64,000 bases of DNA from an uncultured Algibacter sp. (GCF_947495675.1 NZ_CANLZX010000004.1:62001-126000); one strand, 5' to 3'; shown: positions 1-9,590, counted from the first letter of the stretch. Numbers and translations: made by a program. The notes: generated by a model from the letters alone, not told the origin.

Positions 1-1
1 C

Positions 2-286
2 TATTATTCAAATTCAATAAAAAATAATAAAAATAAATTGGCTTTATATAGAATTCATAACCGTTCTATGAGTACGGATTTTAAGTTAATGAAAAAGGGT
101 TTTTTACAAGCTGCTAAAATATTACAAACATTTTTTAAAAATGAAGGGAGTGATGAGTTATATAAGCTCACAAAAAAAAAATATAAAGAAATTTATCATA
201 AAAATAGAGCACCATTTTTTAAACGAATAAAATCTAAAATCTATTCTAAACTAGCTTTTTATTACCATTATGTCAGAAAGAATTAA
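2..286 (+). CDS. Glycosyltransferase family 2, C-terminal fragment (partial)
   Basis: The frame is open to the left edge and stops at 284-286, so only the last ~94 residues are present. The remaining YRIHNRSMSTD segment followed by a basic helical tail resembles the C-terminus of GT2 glycosyltransferases, where a YRxH motif often closes the catalytic domain. The next gene starts inside it (ATG at 270), so the two are translationally coupled in the polysaccharide operon. The TTG at 38 is probably an internal codon, not the start. The family assignment is an inference from context and the tail motif. Confidence 0.6.
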   Translation, partial: YYSNSIKNNKNKLALYRIHNRSMSTDFKLMKKGFLQAAKILQTFFKNEGSDELYKLTKKKYKEIYHKNRAPFFKRIKSKIYSKLAFYYHYVRKN

Positions 287-1343
287 ACCCATAGCGATAC
301 ATCTTCCCCAATTTCATCCTGTGCCAGAAAATGATGAGTGGTGGGGTAAAGGCTTTACAGAATGGACAAATGTTACCAAAACAACTCCAAGATTTAAGGG
401 GCATTACCAACCACAACTGCCAGCAGATTTAGGGTTTTATGATTTACGTTTAGAAGAAGCTAGATTAGCACAAGAAGCATTGGCTAACGCTTATGGGATT
501 CATGGATTTTGCTATTATCATTATTGGTTTAATGGAAAAAAAATGTTGTTTGAACCTTTAGAAAGAAAACTAAAAAACCCAAAAGAAGATTTACCTTTTA
601 TGATGTGTTGGGCTAATGAAGATTGGACTCGAGCATGGGAAGCTTCAGAGAACAAAATGTTATTAAAACAAGATTATAGTTTTGAAGATGATGTAAACCA
701 CATTAAGCATCTTATAAGTTATTTTAAAGATTCTCGATATATAAGAGTTCAAGAAAAACCAGTATTTATTGTGTATCGTCCAGAATTATTCCCAGATATT
801 AATAAAACATTACAAATTTGGCGAGATGAAGCCAAGAAAGCTGGATTCCCAGATTTATACTTAGGGTACGCACAAAAATCTCAAAAAGAATTTTTGTCTG
901 CTGGTTTTGATTTTGCTTTCGAATTTCAACCTAATTTCGGGAAGTTGCCCAAACCAATGGGTAATCATACAATAAAAAGAATAAAGAATAAGGTTTTTGC
1001 TAAAATGGGCATAAAAAATAATGGTATATCATCTGTTTATGATTACGAAGCTTATGTTAATGTTCAGAAAAACGAAGGTTTTAATTCAAATGTATATCCT
1101 GGTATTACACCTATGTGGGACAATTCAGCTAGAAAAAACAAAGCATTTATTCTGCATAATTCTACACCAGAAAAATATAAAAACTGGTTAACCTATATTA
1201 AAGAAAATTACCCATGGAGTAAAGTTCCAGAAAAGTTTGTTTTTATAAATGCTTGGAATGAATGGGCAGAAGGTAATCACCTTGAACCTTGCCACAAGTG
1301 GGGCACAAAGTATTTGGAAATGACTAAAGAAGCTTTAAAATAA
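270..1343 (+). CDS. WbsX-like glycosyltransferase / GH99-like domain protein
   Basis: This 357-aa protein opens with IAIHLPQFHPVPENDEWWG and contains GFTEWTNV, CYYHYWFNGKK, WANEDWTRAW and FINAWNEWAEGNHLEP. These are hallmarks of the WbsX family (GH99-like TIM barrel) found in O-antigen and capsule loci. Members are annotated as glycosyltransferases but look like endo-mannosidase-type hydrolases, so the exact reaction is not established. No signal peptide is visible, so it is probably cytoplasmic. It overlaps the genes on both sides (ATG 270 within the upstream frame, stop at 1343 sharing a base with the next start), consistent with one operon. Confidence 0.85.
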   Translation: MSERIKPIAIHLPQFHPVPENDEWWGKGFTEWTNVTKTTPRFKGHYQPQLPADLGFYDLRLEEARLAQEALANAYGIHGFCYYHYWFNGKKMLFEPLERKLKNPKEDLPFMMCWANEDWTRAWEASENKMLLKQDYSFEDDVNHIKHLISYFKDSRYIRVQEKPVFIVYRPELFPDINKTLQIWRDEAKKAGFPDLYLGYAQKSQKEFLSAGFDFAFEFQPNFGKLPKPMGNHTIKRIKNKVFAKMGIKNNGISSVYDYEAYVNVQKNEGFNSNVYPGITPMWDNSARKNKAFILHNSTPEKYKNWLTYIKENYPWSKVPEKFVFINAWNEWAEGNHLEPCHKWGTKYLEMTKEALK

Positions 1344-2257
1344 TGGCTCCAATTACGGTTAGTATTTTTATGCTTACATATAATCAAGAACATTATATAG
1401 CACAAGCTATAGATAGTGTTTTGATGCAAAAAACTAACTTTAATTATCAATTAGTAATAGGTGAAGATTGCAGTACAGATAAAACCAGAAGTGTTTGTGA
1501 GTTTTTTGAAAAACAATATCCTAATAAAGTAAAGCTATTACCTAAATTAAATAAAAATATAGGATTAATTAATAATTATATAAGAACATTAAAAGCGTGT
1601 AATGGTAAGTATATTGCTATTTGCGATGGAGATGATTATTGGATAGACGAGTTGAAATTACAAAAACAGGTAGATTTTTTAGATAAGAATTCAGATTATT
1701 CGATTGTTGGTACTAACTACAAAAAGCTTTTTAGTAATGGCAAATTTGAAATTGTAAAAAAAGATAGATTAAAATCAAATTACTCTTTTGAAGATTTAAT
1801 ATTAAAAAATAGTATTACATCTGTAACTGTCATGTTTAAAAATATTCAAAAGGATTACCAATTACCAAATTGGATAGATAAATACCCATATGGAGATTGG
1901 CCTACATACCTTTGGACTATTAATAAAAATGGGAAAATCCATTTTTTAGAAGATGTAACGGCGGTTTATAGAATAGATATTGGAATTTCGGCTAAAATTA
2001 GAAATAAACATAGTGATATAACTAGCGTTAATTTAAAAATTGTTGAAAGTATAGCTGCAGATTCTAACTTCTCCAACAATAAAGAAGTAATTACAAAAAG
2101 TATATTTGAGCACAAAAAAAGCTTAATAGCTTGTTATAACAGAGAAAAACAATATTTTAAAGCTTTAAATGTTTTATTGAAAATGATTTTAACGAGTAAA
2201 AACACATGGCATTTAGTTGAATTTTACGGGTATTCATTAAAACAATCTATAAAATAA
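1343..2257 (+). CDS. Glycosyltransferase family 2
   Basis: This 304-aa GT-A enzyme has an N-terminal nucleotide-sugar fold (VSIFMLTYNQEHYIAQAIDS), the GEDCSTDKT segment and an ICDGDDYW motif supplying the metal-binding DxD-type acidic residues. It is expected to transfer one sugar to the lipid-linked repeat unit at the inner face of the cytoplasmic membrane. Donor and acceptor cannot be read from sequence. Its start abuts the WbsX-like gene, and six bases separate it from the next GT2 gene. Confidence 0.9.
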   Translation: MAPITVSIFMLTYNQEHYIAQAIDSVLMQKTNFNYQLVIGEDCSTDKTRSVCEFFEKQYPNKVKLLPKLNKNIGLINNYIRTLKACNGKYIAICDGDDYWIDELKLQKQVDFLDKNSDYSIVGTNYKKLFSNGKFEIVKKDRLKSNYSFEDLILKNSITSVTVMFKNIQKDYQLPNWIDKYPYGDWPTYLWTINKNGKIHFLEDVTAVYRIDIGISAKIRNKHSDITSVNLKIVESIAADSNFSNNKEVITKSIFEHKKSLIACYNREKQYFKALNVLLKMILTSKNTWHLVEFYGYSLKQSIK

Positions 2258-2262
2258 AAATC

Positions 2263-3330
2263 ATGGTAACGATTGTTTTAACAAATAGAAATCGAGATTT
2301 ACAATTAGTGAAGCGTTGTTTAGATTCATTAGTTAATCAGACAAATAAAGATTTTAAAATAGAACTTGTAGATTATGGTTCAAGAGAAAATAATCTAAAA
2401 GAATTAAAAGGACTAATTGATAAATACTCTGCTATTAACCTAATTTCATGTAATAACGCAAATGAGTTATGGTGCAAGTCTAGGGCCATTAATATTGTTT
2501 TAAAGCAATGTGAAACATCTCATTTTTTTGTTGGCGATATTGATATGATGTATCATCCAGAATGTATAAATAAACTTTATGAGTTAAAAAGTAAGGCAGA
2601 TGCTGTTTATTTTCAAGTTGGATTTTTAAGTGAAGCAGAATCTAAAAACAATAAATCATATAAGGATTACAACATAAATTTTAAGTCTACAAATGAGGCC
2701 ACAGGTATAACACTATACAATACCAAAGTTTTGAAATCTATTAATGGATATGATGAGTTTTACCATGGCTGGGGAAGTGAAGATACCGATGTACATGTAA
2801 GATTAAAAAACTTAAACAAAAGCGTTCTGTTTTATGATGAATCTATTTTAATGCTTCATCAATGGCATCCAAAAACCTATAGGAGTAAAGATAGTTTAGA
2901 GCCATTTCACTCTAACCTAGAAAAAATAAATCAAGAGTATTTAATATACACAGCAAAAAATAATAAAACTGTGGCTAATACAAAATTTGATTGGGGTTAT
3001 TTTGATGCAGAATCTTATAATAGCCTTCATAATATAGAAGTTGAATTTGAAGTAACAAATGAGTTGTCTGATTTTAAAGGGTTTTTGAATAATATTTTGT
3101 TGAATACTACAGATAAAGTCATATCTGTTTCAATAAATGAACATGAAGAATATAAAAAGATTAAAGATGTCGTTAAAAAAATTTTAAACAAAAAAGTTAG
3201 AACGTATATAAGCATGCAAGATATAAATGATTGTTTATTAGAAACTATAATAACTAATTGTAAAAATGCACCTTATAAGTATACTTTTGATAGTTTGTCG
3301 CAACGTATATCATTAATAATTAAACTTTAA
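2263..3330 (+). CDS. Glycosyltransferase, GT-A fold (galactosyltransferase-like)
   Basis: This 355-aa protein starts VTIVLTNRNRDLQLVKRCLDS, has the acidic motif FFVGDIDMMYHPE around residue 90 and WGSEDTDVHVRL near residue 170. That pair (DxD plus W-G-x-ED-x-D) is typical of GT2/GT27-like enzymes with a galactosyltransferase-type C-terminal half. About 100 residues after the catalytic core (from ~residue 250) match no domain I recognise and may bind the acceptor or a partner. It lies in the same + strand run. Confidence 0.8.
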   Translation: MVTIVLTNRNRDLQLVKRCLDSLVNQTNKDFKIELVDYGSRENNLKELKGLIDKYSAINLISCNNANELWCKSRAINIVLKQCETSHFFVGDIDMMYHPECINKLYELKSKADAVYFQVGFLSEAESKNNKSYKDYNINFKSTNEATGITLYNTKVLKSINGYDEFYHGWGSEDTDVHVRLKNLNKSVLFYDESILMLHQWHPKTYRSKDSLEPFHSNLEKINQEYLIYTAKNNKTVANTKFDWGYFDAESYNSLHNIEVEFEVTNELSDFKGFLNNILLNTTDKVISVSINEHEEYKKIKDVVKKILNKKVRTYISMQDINDCLLETIITNCKNAPYKYTFDSLSQRISLIIKL

Positions 3331-3340
3331 AAAAAGCCTC

Positions 3341-4489
3341 ATGAAAATATTAATGGTATCCATGAATTCCATTCATTTTCAAAGATGGACAGAGCAATTA
3401 AAAAGCTCTGGACATGAGATTCATTGGTTTAATGTAAGAGATGGTGGGTATTCTAAAAAATTATCATGGGTAAATCAAATTGTAGGTTGGAAACAGAAAT
3501 TCTCAAATTTAAAAGGACGATCTTTTCTTAAAAAAAATTATCCATGGTTTTATAAAAAAATAAGTGTTTTAATAGAAAACAATACAGCTAAAGCCTTTGA
3601 GAAGGCCTTACTAGAAATAAAACCAGATGTGGTACATAGTTTTGTACTATATGTTTCTTGTGTACCAATTTTAAGTGTCATGAAAAAGTATCCAAATATT
3701 AAATGGATATATTCATCTTGGGGTAGTGATTTGTTTTATTATCAGCATCAAGTAGATTATTTAAAAAACATAAAAAACGTTTTACCAAGAGTTAATTATT
3801 TATTTGCAGATTGTAGACGAGATGTAGATTTAGCTAAAAAATATGGTTTTAATGGCGAATTGTTGGGGGTTTACCCAGGTGGTGGTGGATATGAACTTAA
3901 AACTTTTGAAGCACATGTATTACCAGTTAATCAACGTAAAATAATTCTTGTAAAAGGTTATCAAGGACGTTCGGGAAGAGCGATTACGGTGCTTAAAGCT
4001 ATTAATAATATTTCTGATATACTTAAACCCTTTTCTGTTGTTGTTTTTGGAGCTGATAAAGAGGTTGAAGATTATATAAATTCAAACAAGCTTGATAGTA
4101 AATTGCAATTAAGCATTTTTACAAAAGCTAAGTTTTTGCCACACACAGAAATTATTAAACTTATGGGAAAAGCTTTAATTTACATAGGTAATAGTAATTC
4201 TGATGGTATGCCAAATACATTGCTTGAAGCTATAATTATGGGCGCTTTTCCTATACAATCAAATCCGGGAGGTGCTAGTGCAGAAATTATTGAACATGAT
4301 AAAAACGGTTTATTGATTAATGATTGTGAAGATGTTGATCATGTTAAAAAGCTAATAGTTAAAGCAATTAATGAAAATAATTTGATAGCTGATGCTTTTA
4401 ACTTTAATCAAGACAAAGTAAAACCAAATTTAAGTAGAGCATCTATTGCTAAAGAAGTAATTTCAAAGTATAACAAAGTAGTAAATTGA
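3341..4489 (+). CDS. Glycosyltransferase family 4
   Basis: This 382-aa GT-B retaining-type enzyme has an N-terminal acceptor domain beginning MKILMVSMNSIHFQRW and a C-terminal donor domain. The family signature is SNSDGMPNTLLEAIIMGAFP followed by a glycine-rich NPGGASAEI segment, with the conserved glutamate of the E(x7)E region at LLEA. It probably adds one sugar of the repeat unit at the cytoplasmic membrane. It is the fourth consecutive transferase of the operon, with a short gap (11 nt) upstream and 37 nt downstream. Confidence 0.88.
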   Translation: MKILMVSMNSIHFQRWTEQLKSSGHEIHWFNVRDGGYSKKLSWVNQIVGWKQKFSNLKGRSFLKKNYPWFYKKISVLIENNTAKAFEKALLEIKPDVVHSFVLYVSCVPILSVMKKYPNIKWIYSSWGSDLFYYQHQVDYLKNIKNVLPRVNYLFADCRRDVDLAKKYGFNGELLGVYPGGGGYELKTFEAHVLPVNQRKIILVKGYQGRSGRAITVLKAINNISDILKPFSVVVFGADKEVEDYINSNKLDSKLQLSIFTKAKFLPHTEIIKLMGKALIYIGNSNSDGMPNTLLEAIIMGAFPIQSNPGGASAEIIEHDKNGLLINDCEDVDHVKKLIVKAINENNLIADAFNFNQDKVKPNLSRASIAKEVISKYNKVVN

Positions 4490-4526
4490 TAATTTTTAAA
4501 TAAAAACTAAATAATTAAAATAATAA

Positions 4527-5480
4527 ATGCCCAAACTTTATAAAGCTTCAAGTTTTAAATATACACCCTTTGATAATTTTGTTGATGGAGATTTAGAATA
4601 TTTAAATAACAACAATATAACTTTTGTAGATAAAGCAAAAGATGCAGATATTATTATTTCACAAAATTTAAAATATTTAAAACCTCATTTCTGGAGAGCT
4701 CTATTTGGTAAGAAGTTTCTAATTTGGACTATAGAGCCTAGATTTGATACCCATTTTACTTCAGAAGTAAAAGTGCTTTTTGGATTAATAAAATGCCATA
4801 TCATGAACATTTACACCAGAGATGTTTTTGTTTCAAATGTTACTTTTTTTACAGGCATATTTGGTGAACACCTTCATATCTTACCCCAAGATTTTAAATT
4901 AAAAACAAAAAAAACAATCGCATTAATGTCTTATTATAAAGGCCTAAATTCTGAGCCACTTATTAAAAATGGTGTAAATATCGATTTAATTGGTTTGAGA
5001 TCTAAAATATGTATTGAAGGCAATAAGTTAGGAGCTATAGACGTATTTGGTAAAGGCTGGCCAGATGGTATTTCTAAAGAAGATTCTAGAGATGGTGTCT
5101 ATTTTTATCGTAAAAAAGAATTGATGGCAGATTATCAATTCAATTTATGTTTTGAAAATACAGCTACCCATAACTACATGACAGAAAAAATATGGGATAG
5201 TATACTAACCTATTGTTTACCCATTTATTACGGAAAGCATACGAATGCTTATGAGCTATTTCCTGAAAACAGTTTTATTGATTACTCTAAATTTGATAGC
5301 CCTGAAGCGTTATTTCAATTTATTGATAATATGTCTGATGCAGAATATATTGAACGTATGAATAAATGTATAACCGTTTATAATACCTTATGCGATAAAA
5401 GAGAAGAATTAATAAAAAACGGAAGAGGAAAAGTTCTTGAAAACATTGTAGCAAAAGCTAATGCGATAGTTGCAAACTAA
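4527..5480 (+). CDS. GT10 family alpha-1,3/4-fucosyltransferase
   Basis: This 317-aa protein carries the GT10 C-terminal signature: FGKGWPDG, then YQFNLCFENTATHNYMTEKI, then the W-D-S-I-L-T-Y-C-L-P-I-Y-Y-G stretch (residues ~205-240). GT10 enzymes use GDP-fucose to put alpha-1,3/1,4-linked fucose on glycans. Bacterial members act in the cytoplasm on lipid-linked intermediates. It converges with the oppositely oriented fucosyltransferase-like gene at 5502, from which it is separated by 21 bp. GT10 membership is well supported; linkage is inferred from the family. Confidence 0.85.
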   Translation: MPKLYKASSFKYTPFDNFVDGDLEYLNNNNITFVDKAKDADIIISQNLKYLKPHFWRALFGKKFLIWTIEPRFDTHFTSEVKVLFGLIKCHIMNIYTRDVFVSNVTFFTGIFGEHLHILPQDFKLKTKKTIALMSYYKGLNSEPLIKNGVNIDLIGLRSKICIEGNKLGAIDVFGKGWPDGISKEDSRDGVYFYRKKELMADYQFNLCFENTATHNYMTEKIWDSILTYCLPIYYGKHTNAYELFPENSFIDYSKFDSPEALFQFIDNMSDAEYIERMNKCITVYNTLCDKREELIKNGRGKVLENIVAKANAIVAN

Positions 5481-5501
5481 TAAGTAAATAGTATTTATAA
5501 A

Positions 5502-6455
5502 TTATCCAGGATACCATGTTTTATCCATAGAATAGCAGTTTTTATTATTTCTAACAAGCGTTACAAATCTAGATAAGTTGCTAGAGTTAGTACCAATAAA
5601 GTATTTTGAGTTGCTTAACAAAATGGCATCATTTAGTACGTCTAAAACCTCTTTACTTTTTAAATTTTTGTCTTTTAAATTGTTATAAGTTGTTTGGTCG
5701 TATCCACTCTTTGTTGGTGCACATAAAGTTTTAAAAACAAACTCAGGATATTTAAATTTAATAGATTCAATAAGGCTATAATCATCAGTACAAACAATAA
5801 AACTGTTTATTGAATTGTCTATTTCAATTGCTTTTTCAATGTAATCTGTAAATTGAATTTCTTCTGCTTCTTTATTATTTCCAAAAACTTTATCACCTCT
5901 TCTTATATGCAATCCAAAACTGTTTTTTGAAAATTCTACAGTTTCTTTATTAGAAACAATTAAATTGTTTTTAGTCAGTTTATTAAAATCTAAAATAATG
6001 GGGTAGATGTTTTGTAATGCATGAAATATATCACCATCAATATTTAATTCTGGAATTAAAAAAGTTTTATTTAAAAAGCTAGGATGCTTTATTTTTTTCC
6101 AATAACGAGTTTGAACTAAATCTATTTTTTTTACATTTTTAAAGTAAAGTGCTGCTATTTTTTCAACTCTGGTTAAATTAAAAATTGATTTTGAAGGTAA
6201 GTTTACAAGTCCATTGTATTCTTTAATAATAGGATTAAAATAATCTTTCCAATTGCCACTTGCCCAATTTTTTGAAGAGAGTTTAATATTAATATTATTA
6301 TCTATACAATAGAGAACTGCTAAAGCTAAATTGTTTATTTCAGAAAAGAAACCACGATTTGTAAGCGGAAAAATTAATTCTTGGTTATTATGCTTTTTGT
6401 TTAGTGTAAGAAAGGATTTTATAAGTTCGTTACTAGTAAAATTATCAAATAGCAT
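5502..6455 (-). CDS. Putative alpha-1,2/1,6-fucosyltransferase-type enzyme (HxRRxD motif)
   Basis: This 317-aa protein contains FGLHIRRGDKVFG around residue 180. That is the HxRRxD GDP-fucose-binding motif shared by alpha-1,2- (GT11), alpha-1,6- (GT23/NodZ) and O-fucosyltransferases. A second conserved-looking block, FIGTNSSNLSRFV, is near the C-terminus. It is the only - strand gene in the first 22 kb, lying back to back with the cytidylyltransferase gene and tail to tail with the GT10 gene. The exact GT family is unresolved, and an alternative is a related GT-B fold enzyme with a different donor. Confidence 0.65.
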   Translation of the reverse strand: MLFDNFTSNELIKSFLTLNKKHNNQELIFPLTNRGFFSEINNLALAVLYCIDNNINIKLSSKNWASGNWKDYFNPIIKEYNGLVNLPSKSIFNLTRVEKIAALYFKNVKKIDLVQTRYWKKIKHPSFLNKTFLIPELNIDGDIFHALQNIYPIILDFNKLTKNNLIVSNKETVEFSKNSFGLHIRRGDKVFGNNKEAEEIQFTDYIEKAIEIDNSINSFIVCTDDYSLIESIKFKYPEFVFKTLCAPTKSGYDQTTYNNLKDKNLKSKEVLDVLNDAILLSNSKYFIGTNSSNLSRFVTLVRNNKNCYSMDKTWYPG

Positions 6456-6524
6456 GGTGTATATTTTATGGGTAAAAATAAGTTAATTACACTTAAAATA
6501 AATAAATTGCAAAAAATAAGATTA

Positions 6525-7682
6525 ATGTCTAGAAAAATAGGATTTATTCCACTACGTAAAGGATCAAAAGGTATATCTAACAAGAATAAAAGAAAAATGG
6601 TTGGGAGACCATTATTTACTTGGGTTTTAGGTGAAGCTATTTTTTCTAATCTTGACGAAGTTGTAGTTTACACCGATGATGAAGGCATTATTGATTTTAT
6701 TAAAAAAGAATATCATTGGACTAATAAGGTAAGAGCTTTAAAGCGTAGTGATGTAAGTGCTACGGATACGGCATCAACAGAATCAGCTATTATTGAGTAT
6801 TGCGAGTCTATTAATTATGATTTTGATGCATTTTGTTTATTACAAGCAACATCTCCTTTTACCAAAAAGGAAGATATTAACTCATGTTTGTCTAAGCTTG
6901 ATGGTAATATAGATTCTGCATTAACCGTTGTTAATACACATCGTTTTTTATGGGGTAAAAATGGTAAACCATTAAATTACAATCCTTTACAAAGACCAAG
7001 GCGTCAAGATTTTGAAGGATTGTTAATTGAAAATGGTGCTGTTTATACCATTACCAAGCAAGCATTAAAAAAACATCAAAATAGATTAGGTGATAATACA
7101 GCTGTTGTGAAAATGCCAGAAGATTCATTATTAGAAATAGATAGTGAATCTGATTGGATTGCGGTTGAAAGTTTATTAATAGAAAGGCAAAAACGAGAAA
7201 AAAAATCAGACAAAATCACACATGTAGTTTTAGATGTTGATGGTGTTTTTACTGATGGCACTATAACTTATACAAAAGAAGGCGAACATACCAAAAGCTT
7301 TGATATGCGTGATGGTATGGGACTTGAGATTTTAAGACAGTTTAATGTTACAGTTATGATTATGACTTCAGAAAACTCCCAATTAGTAGCTAGACGCATG
7401 GAAAAACTAAAGCTAAATCACGTGTTTCTTGGTGTAAAAGATAAACATACCTTATTAAAAAATATTGTTGCTAATGCTGGTATATCTTTAAGTAATGTGG
7501 CTTATGTTGGTGATGATGTTAACGATTTAACAAATATTTGCAGCGTAGGTTGGTCTTTAGCTCCAAATAATGCTACAGATATAGTTAAAACACATGCCGA
7601 TATTGTACTATCAAAAAATTCTGGAGCAGGTGCTATACGCGAAGCTTGTGAGTTTGTTATGAATTACAATAAAAGATTTTAA
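6525..7682 (+). CDS. neuA: CMP-nonulosonate synthetase fused to KdsC-like HAD phosphatase
   Basis: Residues 1-225 form an acylneuraminate cytidylyltransferase: FIPLRKGSKGISNKNKRKM (nucleotide loop), LLQATSPF and ENGAVYTI. Residues ~230-385 are a HAD phosphatase of the KdsC type: VVLDVDGVFTDG, IMTSENSQLVARR and YVGDDVNDL. This layout resembles animal CMP-sialate synthetases. It suggests that one chain dephosphorylates a nonulosonate-9-phosphate and activates it with CTP. I start it at the ATG at 6525, just before the nucleotide loop; an in-frame ATG at 6468 would add 19 lysine-rich residues. The sugar (Neu5Ac, Kdn or other) is not determined. Confidence 0.85.
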   Translation: MSRKIGFIPLRKGSKGISNKNKRKMVGRPLFTWVLGEAIFSNLDEVVVYTDDEGIIDFIKKEYHWTNKVRALKRSDVSATDTASTESAIIEYCESINYDFDAFCLLQATSPFTKKEDINSCLSKLDGNIDSALTVVNTHRFLWGKNGKPLNYNPLQRPRRQDFEGLLIENGAVYTITKQALKKHQNRLGDNTAVVKMPEDSLLEIDSESDWIAVESLLIERQKREKKSDKITHVVLDVDGVFTDGTITYTKEGEHTKSFDMRDGMGLEILRQFNVTVMIMTSENSQLVARRMEKLKLNHVFLGVKDKHTLLKNIVANAGISLSNVAYVGDDVNDLTNICSVGWSLAPNNATDIVKTHADIVLSKNSGAGAIREACEFVMNYNKRF

Positions 7683-7737
7683 TTTAATCATAACCTTTAA
7701 AAGTCTTAAATTTTATTACTAGTTTGTAATCATACGT

Positions 7738-8523
7738 ATGAAGAAGATCTTTAGAAATACAATAAATTGGGTATTAAGAAAATTTGGATTCACAACTTTA
7801 TCAATTAAGAATCTTGATATGTTAGTTTCAAAAAGAAAGATAGCCGAAGAGTATCTATTTTTACAAAAATACCCTGTTTCACTTATTGAAAAATATTTAA
7901 AGTACAAGACGTTATCAAATGCACAATTAAAACAGGATTTATTCGCTTTAATGGAGTCTAAATTCAAACAAGATGGATATTTTGTTGAATTTGGAGCTAC
8001 TAATGGAATTTCATTAAGCAATACTTATCTATTAGAAAAAGAATTCAATTGGACAGGTATTTTGGCAGAGCCATCAAAATGTTGGCATGAAGAATTAGCT
8101 TTAAATAGACAATCAATAATAGATAAAAGATGTGTATGGAAAGATAGTGGCGAAAAATTATCTTTTGTTGAGGTTGAAAACGCTATTTTATCAACCGTAA
8201 AAGGGTTTGGCGAAGATGATGCCCATAGTGAAAGACGAAAAGACAGTATAAGTTATACAGTAGAATCTATTTCTTTAAATGATTTACTTGACTATCATAA
8301 AGCACCAAAAATAATAGATTATTTATCAATTGATACCGAGGGAAGTGAATTAGTAATTCTTGAAGGATTTGATTTTACTAAGTACAAATTTAGATCTATT
8401 ACTGTTGAACATAATTTTTCTAAAAACAGAGAAGGAATTTATAAATTATTAACAAATGCTGGCTATGAACGTGTTTTTGAAGATTTTTCTAGCTATGATG
8501 ATTGGTATAAACTAAGAGAATAA
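7738..8523 (+). CDS. FkbM family methyltransferase
   Basis: This 261-aa protein has an SAM-binding fold: DGYFVEFGATNGISLSNTY (motif I), then GILAEPSKCWHEEL, and YLSIDTEGSELVILEGFDF near residue 200. That last block is the classic FkbM block (D-x-E-G-x-E). FkbM enzymes O-methylate sugars and secondary metabolites, so here it probably decorates a glycan residue. The first ~75 residues are a basic helical extension. It lies between the nonulosonate activation and synthesis genes, hinting that it could act on that sugar, but this is inference. Confidence 0.82.
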   Translation: MKKIFRNTINWVLRKFGFTTLSIKNLDMLVSKRKIAEEYLFLQKYPVSLIEKYLKYKTLSNAQLKQDLFALMESKFKQDGYFVEFGATNGISLSNTYLLEKEFNWTGILAEPSKCWHEELALNRQSIIDKRCVWKDSGEKLSFVEVENAILSTVKGFGEDDAHSERRKDSISYTVESISLNDLLDYHKAPKIIDYLSIDTEGSELVILEGFDFTKYKFRSITVEHNFSKNREGIYKLLTNAGYERVFEDFSSYDDWYKLRE

Positions 8524-8714
8524 TTTTTTTAATGCTAAATTATAGCATCAAACCACTATAATTTTTAAACATTTTAAGTGTTCAAATATTAATATATTGC
8601 TTGAAACCTCATTCATTTAAAATTCAATTTTTCTATATCCTTTTTTGATTTTTAAAAATGTATTTTAGCTGAAATAATTAACTTTTGATTGCTAGATTAA
8701 AATAAATAATTACA

Positions 8715-9590
8715 ATGAATTCGTATAAAAAACCATATATCATTGCAGAAATTGGTTGCAATCATAAAGGTGATATAGAAATAGCGAAAGAGCTTATTAA
8801 AGTAGCTAAAATATTTTGCAATGTAGATGCTGTGAAATTTCAAAAGAGAAATAATAAAGAATTATTAACCGAAGATCAATACAATAAGCCGCATCCTAAT
8901 CCAATTAATTCTTATGGAGATACTTATGGGGCACATAGAGAATATCTGGAGTTTAATGTTAATCAACATCAAGAACTAAAATTGTATTGTGAAGAAATTG
9001 GTATTACATATTCAACTTCTGTTTGGGATTTAACATCAGCTAAAGAAATAACATCGTTAAACCCAAGTTTTATTAAAATTCCATCTGCGTGTAATAATAA
9101 TATTGAAATGTTAGAGTGGTTATGTGATAACTATCAAGGAGAATTACATATATCAACAGGAATGACTACTAAATCTGAAATTGAAAATTTAGTAAACCTT
9201 TTTAAAAATAAAAATAGAAATAAAGATTTAGTACTTTATAACTGCACATCGGGTTACCCTGTACCGTTTGAAGATGTATGTCTTTTAGATATAAATATTC
9301 TTAATGATAAATATAGCAATGACGTTAAACATATTGGATTTTCAGGCCATCATTTAGGAATTGCTGTAGATGTAGCTGCTTATACCTTAGGCGCAAATAT
9401 TATAGAACGCCATTACACTATAGATAGAACTTGGAAAGGAACAGACCATGCCGCGTCTTTAGAGCCTATGGGATTACGCAAACTATCAAGAGATGTAAAT
9501 GCCGTTTACAAGGCATTGCAGTATAAAAATCAAGATATTTTGCCTATTGAGCAAGTACAGCGCGACAAATTGAAAAACCAAAAAGGATAA
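8715..9590 (+). CDS. neuB: NeuB-type nonulosonate synthase lacking the SAF domain
   Basis: This 291-aa TIM-barrel enzyme has YIIAEIGCNHKGD at the N-terminus, DAVKFQKR, FIKIPSACNNN, HISTGMTTKSE, GFSGHHLG and IIERHYTIDRTWKGTDHAAS. These are PEP- and Mn-binding motifs of the NeuB/NANS family, which condenses PEP with a ManNAc-type sugar or its 6-phosphate. The chain ends soon after the barrel, whereas most members continue for ~60-70 residues with a SAF/antifreeze-like domain. Given the phosphatase fused to the cytidylyltransferase upstream, a 9-phosphate product is plausible. The 191-bp gap before it may contain its own promoter. Confidence 0.87.
   Translation: MNSYKKPYIIAEIGCNHKGDIEIAKELIKVAKIFCNVDAVKFQKRNNKELLTEDQYNKPHPNPINSYGDTYGAHREYLEFNVNQHQELKLYCEEIGITYSTSVWDLTSAKEITSLNPSFIKIPSACNNNIEMLEWLCDNYQGELHISTGMTTKSEIENLVNLFKNKNRNKDLVLYNCTSGYPVPFEDVCLLDINILNDKYSNDVKHIGFSGHHLGIAVDVAAYTLGANIIERHYTIDRTWKGTDHAASLEPMGLRKLSRDVNAVYKALQYKNQDILPIEQVQRDKLKNQKG

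Noticed and set aside
8530..8550. Small hairpin ATGCTA/TAGCAT after the FkbM gene
   Set aside because: Only 6 bp and no T run follows, so not called as a terminator.
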